64,000 nucleotides of DNA from positions 77,462,382-77,526,381 of the forward strand of contig NC_132912.1 of assembly GCF_047675955.1 (NCBI RefSeq), in the 5' to 3' direction. Origin of the DNA: Chlorocebus sabaeus (taxonomy: Eukaryota; Chordata; Mammalia; Primates; Cercopithecidae). This document shows positions 56,085-64,000 of the stretch, piece after piece. How positions within the stretch are numbered: position 1 is the first letter of the stretch; every line of letters begins with the position of its first letter. Position numbers and translations under genes: made by a program. The notes under the pieces are model-generated. The model made no database searches, was not told the origin of the DNA, and was given only the letters and a program-made list of their open reading frames with translations.

Positions 56085-56597
56085 CTAACACATAATCTTT
56101 CCTGTCTTCTCATAGTGTGCCTTAGAACTTTTACCACATGATATTGTAGTTATCTGTTTTGTTCTTTATGTCCTCCTTTTAGACTGGAAACCATCCAAGA
56201 GCAGGGATTTGTCTAGCTTCTTCACCACCATAACCCTAGCACTTGCAAAGTAGCTAGCACATTGTAAAGAAAAAAAACAAACTGTTTTTCTCTCTACACA
56301 TCTGACACAAAACACTTTTGTGAAGAGATGTGTGGGTTTTCTGCCACACACCAAGCAATTCTCCAGCAGATGCCAACTGGGTGTCCTGTAATTCAATTCC
56401 ATTCTGACACTGTCTACCTGGAGATTGGGTCAGATCCCACAGGTTAAGGGTTCAGTCCCAAAAGGCTGCCCTGCTTCAGGCACTAGTCCTAAGTCCCAGG
56501 TTTTGTCTTGTGTTTCTGGTTGGCTGATTACAAATTGGGTTCCCACAACCCTCCTTCCCCAGGATCTGGTTTAATAGTTTATATCATAAAGAATATA

Positions 56598-57684
<1,087 letters not shown>

Positions 57685-57874
57685 CTATTACTCAGGAAAT
57701 TCCAAGAGTTTTAGGAACTCTGTCATAGGAACCCGGGACAAAGACCAAATGTATTTCTTATGCCACATACATTATGGGCACTCAATTAATATTTTTGAAA
57801 ATAATAAATAAATTAGTGAAGTAGCACATGTGAATGTCCTACTATAGTTCTCAGTACATATCAATAGTAAGTGT

Positions 57875-58194
<320 letters not shown>

Positions 58195-58198
58195 TCAC

Positions 58199-58302
58199 TT
58201 TTTTTGTTTTTGAGACAGGATCTCACTCCGTTGCCCAGGCTGTAGTGCAGTGGCATGACCACATGCCCAGATGGTTTTTAAGTTTTTTGTAGGGATGAGG
58301 TC
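58199..58302 (-). repeat. Alu fragment with internal deletion
   Basis: A reverse right-arm start joined directly to the linker and first bases of the left arm. It stops at a roughly 75-base non-Alu piece (58303-58378). Confidence 0.8.
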
Positions 58303-59618
<1,316 letters not shown>

Positions 59619-59639
59619 AGCCACTGCGCCTGGCTAAAA

Positions 59640-59885
59640 ATTATGTTTTGAATAGGTAATACATTTGCATGCTTCGAAAATTCCAAAGGCCAATTTCCCT
59701 TGCTGGAGGCATCTTTTGTGGACTTTGAGAGATATACATATCAATCCGTACAGCAAGAAAAGTATAGTGTACACTATTCCCTACCTTTCACTAAACAGTG
59801 TATCCTGGAAATCTTTCTATATCAGTACAGAAAGACCATAGTCAAACAGAAGTTTTTGCAGGTTGTCATTGTCTTATCTTCCTAA
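59640..59885. mobile_element. Possible old L1M 3' UTR fragment
   Basis: TTTGAATAGGTAATACATTT and ATCCTGGAAATCTTTCTATA resemble an old L1 3' end. Diverged. Confidence 0.45.
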
Positions 59886-60240
<355 letters not shown>

Positions 60241-60254
60241 GAATCACTATTTTC

Positions 60255-60803
60255 AAGATCATTAAAGACCTTCCATTGCCAAATCCAGTAGTTGTGTGCC
60301 AGTCCTTATCCTCTTTTACTTCTTGACAGCATTTGATACAGCAAACCCTATTTTCCTCTTAAAACACTTTATTGCCTTGTGGAGAATAATTTTCTGTGAA
60401 GAGAATGAAGCACAGGACACAGGGCTTTTCACTGGCACCTGCTCCTTCCAACGACCTACAGGGAATTCTAGACATGAGTTCACAAGGTCATGTAATTCTG
60501 TATAATTTGCAAACTATTTTTACCGCAGTCAATCAAGACCACTGTCTCTTTTCACTCTGACCTCCTCTCGATCACATTTCTTTCTGCATTTTGGGATCCA
60601 GCTCAGGAAAGTTGAGTTACAAACGTTTAGTTTGGATTTGGTTGTACCAGTGTGGTCATACCAGTATAGAAGGAGTTTCAGGAATATTCCTTCTACCTCT
60701 GCACCATCTCACTCAGGGTTGTGACATGAAGGTGCAAGGCTTGAGGTCATATGACAACATCAACATGTCTATGGCATTCCGCTCTGTGAGTACATAAAAT
60801 TGG
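60255..60803. other. Unassigned, faint old LINE similarity at the start
   Basis: ACTTCTTGACAGCATTTGAT and AAAACACTTTATTGCC recall an ancient LINE segment. The rest is unrecognised, and the open frames have no family character. Confidence 0.35.
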
Positions 60804-61102
60804 GGGCCCGGCACGGTGGCTCATGACTGTAATCCTAGCACTTTGGGAGGCTGAGACGGATGGATCACTTGAGCCCAGGAGTTCGAGACCAGTCTGGCCA
60901 ACATGGCAAAATGCCGTCTCTACAAAAGATACAAAAAATTAGGTGTTCATGGTGGGCACGACTGTAGTCCCAGTTACTCAGGAGGCTGAGGCATGAGAAT
61001 TGCTTAAACCCAGGGGGCAGAGATTGCAGTGAGCTGAGTCATGCCACCGAACTCCAGCCTGGGTGACAGAGTAAGACTCTGTCTCAAAGCAAAAAAAAAA
61101 AT
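60804..61102 (+). repeat. Alu, full length
   Basis: Both monomers and a short A tail. Confidence 0.94.
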
Positions 61103-61381
61103 GGGGAAAAACAGTGTTTGAAACACGTAGAACCAGAAACTAATCTATAAAAAATTCTTCTAATTTGAACCATATAAACTTGTAAGCAGAGGAATTAGAT
61201 TATCATTGACAGCGTATCAAATTAGAAATCCTCTTCTGTTAGGAATATACTTGATCATGCAGCGTGTATATCTAAAAATGCGCTGTTTTTAAAAATGGGT
61301 ATCAGACAAAATAAAATTTGTCAGAATTCCTGTTTCTAGGGCAGAAACCTGAAGAGTACTACAATGAGTACACACATGTAT
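61103..61381. other. Unique spacer
   Basis: No feature recognised. Confidence 0.4.
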
Positions 61382-61395
61382 GAAGTAATGGGTTT

Positions 61396-61755
<360 letters not shown>

Positions 61756-61794
61756 TAAAATTTATTTCTTATTTATTATTACTTTTTTCTTTAA

Positions 61795-62300
61795 TGTTGT
61801 AAATAAAGTTTTGATGCACAAAAGAAATAGCACTTGAAAAAAAATTTTTCTTTTAAATTTTCAGCAGGCAAGTTACTTCCATAGAAGGGTGCACCCTTAC
61901 AGATGGAGCAATGGTGAGCACACTCTTGGAAAAGGGAGGGGAAGGGGCTCCTTATCCCTGACACACGTGGCCCCTGCTGCTGTGTCGTTCCCCTATTGGC
62001 TAGTGTTAAGACCACACAGGCTAAACTAATTCTGATTGGCTAATTTAAGGAGAGTGACTAGGGGTGAGGGGTTTGGCGGGAAAAATGGTTATGCAGGGTG
62101 GAGAATGAGTCAGGGCGGAGCAGGTAGCAGGTAATCGGAATGAGTCAGGGTGGATAAGGTAATCAGAATGAGTCAGGGTGGAGCAGGTGATTGAAATGGG
62201 TCAGGGTGGAGCAGGTAATCAAAAAAGTTGCTTTATGAGGAAGTTAAGTTTAAAAGTAGAAGGTAAAGAATTAGACATACTGACATATTGATTCTTTGAA
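61795..62300 (-). repeat. LTR-like element with internal minisatellite
   Basis: On the minus strand two CCAAT boxes (TTAGCCAATCAGAATTAG and CTAGCCAATAGGGG) and a TTTCCCGCCAAACC block follow a tandem array, the layout of a retroviral U3 region. Boundaries and family are not fixed. Confidence 0.5.
62090..62223 (+). repeat. Minisatellite, about 28-bp unit
   Basis: The motif ATGAGTCAGGG recurs at 62105, 62140, 62168 and 62196 (ATGGGTCAGGG in the last), so spacings are 35, 28 and 28. Each is followed by a TGGAGCAGGTAATCA-like part. Confidence 0.88.
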
Positions 62301-62340
62301 AAGAAATTTAGAACTCATATCTAACATTAATAAAGATGAA

Positions 62341-62446
62341 TTCTCACTATGTTGCCTAGGTTGGTCTTGAACTCCTGGGCTCAAGCAATCCTCCGGCCTT
62401 GGCCTCCCAGTGTTGGGATTGCAGGTATGAGCTGCCGTGCCTGGCT
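62341..62446 (-). repeat. Alu left-monomer fragment
   Basis: One arm of a reverse Alu, ending in GCCGTGCCTGGC. Confidence 0.85.
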
Positions 62447-62855
62447 GGATTGCATTTTAGTATATTTGTCACACCTTGTTCTTCAAAATCTCCTGGTTCT
62501 AGATGAAATGGCACAAAAACTGGCATCAGAGAGTGAAATGGTCTGAAGAATCCAGACACAGAGCTCCTGCACTACTTCATCAGTAAGTTGATGTATGCAA
62601 TATATAAGGAATTTGACTGCACAATTATGTTGTTCTATGCAATGTAGTAGCAATTTGAAACACATTTGAATTACTCTTGTATATGTCTTAGTTTTAGTTT
62701 TTTTCGTACTGATGATCATTTCACTATTCAACTATGATGAGGAGAAGGCATCCTTGTGGAAATCATGAAAGAAGACAGATGGAAGCTTTAAAATACTTTA
62801 AAGCAGTTGTAATATTATTACAACAGAAACTAAAAGCTCTGTTAGTTGCAATCAA
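62447..62855. other. Unassigned sequence
   Basis: An 82-codon minus-strand frame (62731-62483) is open but not recognised. AT-rich. No repeat seen. Confidence 0.35.
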
Positions 62856-62870
62856 GATTAGAAAAAAAAA

Positions 62871-63023
62871 TTTTTTTGACAGGGTCTCACTCTATCACCC
62901 AGGCTCAGGTGCAGTGGTGAAATCATAGCTCACTGCAGCCTCAAACTCCTGGGCTCAAGTGATCCTCCTGCCTAGTCTTTTGAGTAGCTAGGACTACAGA
63001 GCGGTGCTGCCATACATGGCTGG
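62871..63023 (-). repeat. Alu monomer (FRAM-like)
   Basis: A single reverse arm, bounded by GATTAGAAAAA at 62856-62866 and 63024-63034. Confidence 0.88.
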
Positions 63024-63034
63024 GATTAGAAAAA

Positions 63035-63956
63035 TATTCTTGATAGCCAAAAGAGAAAATAAGAATGACTATGATAATCAAGATACCCAAACAGGAAATA
63101 GAAAATGGAATAAGGAAGATGGAAGTAAATAATAAAGAAAAAACAAATTTTGTATGTCAACAGAACATACGAGAAGGTCAGTAGGCGCTTCAGTTTGGTG
63201 AATTCATTGATTTTTTTTTTTTTATGTGTGCTCATCTGAGAAGTCATTGATTTTGATAATTGCCATGATCTTTCATTGTGAGGTCCATTATGATGAGGAA
63301 TAATTTCATTCAGCACTGAATAATAGAAAAGTTTGCTTTTTCAAATTTTTGATCTATTAATATTTACAGAGGAGCAAACAGAACAGCTCGTGAAAAAACA
63401 TGTTTCTCAAACAGGTATATATTTAAAATGTTTAAAAATGATCAAACTGGTATGAGAACCTGCTTAGCCTATTCTAAGACTGAAGGTTGCATTTATCATT
63501 TTGTTAGTAAACTGTTTTCAATAGAGCAGACATTACAACAGATGGGTTTTGGAGCTAGATAAATATATTAAGAAGTTTCAAAAATCAAGTACATTCCACA
63601 GAGCAATTAGGAGGCCATGTTTACTTAGAATATATGCAAATCAAATAAAAATGCACTAGACTAATTTCTTGAAAAATAAAACATGAGAAATAATTCTGAA
63701 TTATTTGAAATGCTATAAAATGTAGCCGTAGTTATTAAATTTTTAAATAAAAGTTGCTTTAGAGGTCATGGTAAAAAAAAATAGTGTTCTTCAGACAAAG
63801 GTACTTTCATAGGGATCATTGAACTAATTTCTGGATTCTATTCTATTTTTGCACTGTGACTTGGAAAAAAAGTTAATATAAAAGAACAAATGTAACATCT
63901 CAAAACTTATGAAAGGTTAACAATATGTACAAAATGAAATAGTTACTGTTACTTTC
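63035..63956. other. AT-rich unique sequence
   Basis: No gene or repeat recognised. A 12-T run lies near 63212. Confidence 0.4.
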
Positions 63957-64000
63957 TTTGAGACAAGGTCTCACTCTGTCACTCAGGCTGGAGTGCAGTG
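63957..64000 (-). repeat. Alu, cut by window edge
   Basis: The first 40 or so bases of a reverse Alu right arm. Confidence 0.88.

Noticed and set aside
62483..62731. 82-codon minus-strand frame in unique AT-rich DNA
   Set aside because: It looks superficially protein-like, but I recognise no family and see no splice or retrocopy context, so I did not call it.

Overview
The window is nuclear DNA from a primate, most likely an Old World monkey. About 70 Alu elements cover roughly 30% of it. Three of the youngest Alus (20441-20748, 33679-33949, 48386-48686) carry the substitutions I associate with the cercopithecid AluYR lineage rather than human AluY. There is nothing bacterial, organellar or plasmid-like here.

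The only protein-coding gene I can support is NRBF2, complete on the minus strand. Its four coding exons are exon 1 (32639-32668), exon 2 (19790-19874), exon 3 (13792-13832) and exon 4 (11736-12443). Every junction is GT-AG and the phases join into 287 codons, the length I know for primate NRBF2. The 3' UTR runs to an AATAAA at 10940-10945. The promoter is a CpG island at about 32320-32960 with GC boxes and two perfect CRE palindromes; the outer CRE overlaps a CACGTG E-box that matches the TFEB CLEAR consensus at 9 of 10 bases. The leader has an upstream ATG that opens a 60-codon frame overlapping the NRBF2 start and ending in exon 3.

Layout. 1-10.9 kb lies downstream of NRBF2: Alus, an inactivated RPS3A retrocopy (3499-4375) flanked by a 17-bp target-site duplication, a minus-strand LTR and a DNA-transposon remnant. 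10.9-33.1 kb is NRBF2; its introns hold Alus, L1 and MIR pieces and a hAT-type transposon. 33.1-64 kb lies upstream of NRBF2 and I find no convincing gene there. It is a mosaic of nested repeats: a HERV-W-type LTR (LTR17), two LTR8-like LTRs, a solo LTR12 (HERV-9) inserted into an Alu, a three-level nest at 42.3-43.6 kb, a U6 snRNA pseudogene, an MLT1-like LTR split by two younger insertions, and three copies of one unassigned LTR family between 54.8 and 59.6 kb.

No new multi-gene system is visible. The most useful leads are the NRBF2 overlapping upstream ORF, the CRE/CLEAR-like promoter site, the solo LTR12 with a CCAAT array, and an unrecognised segment with coding-like character at 44.96-45.6 kb. 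Repeat family names come from memory; names I was unsure of are withheld or marked tentative.
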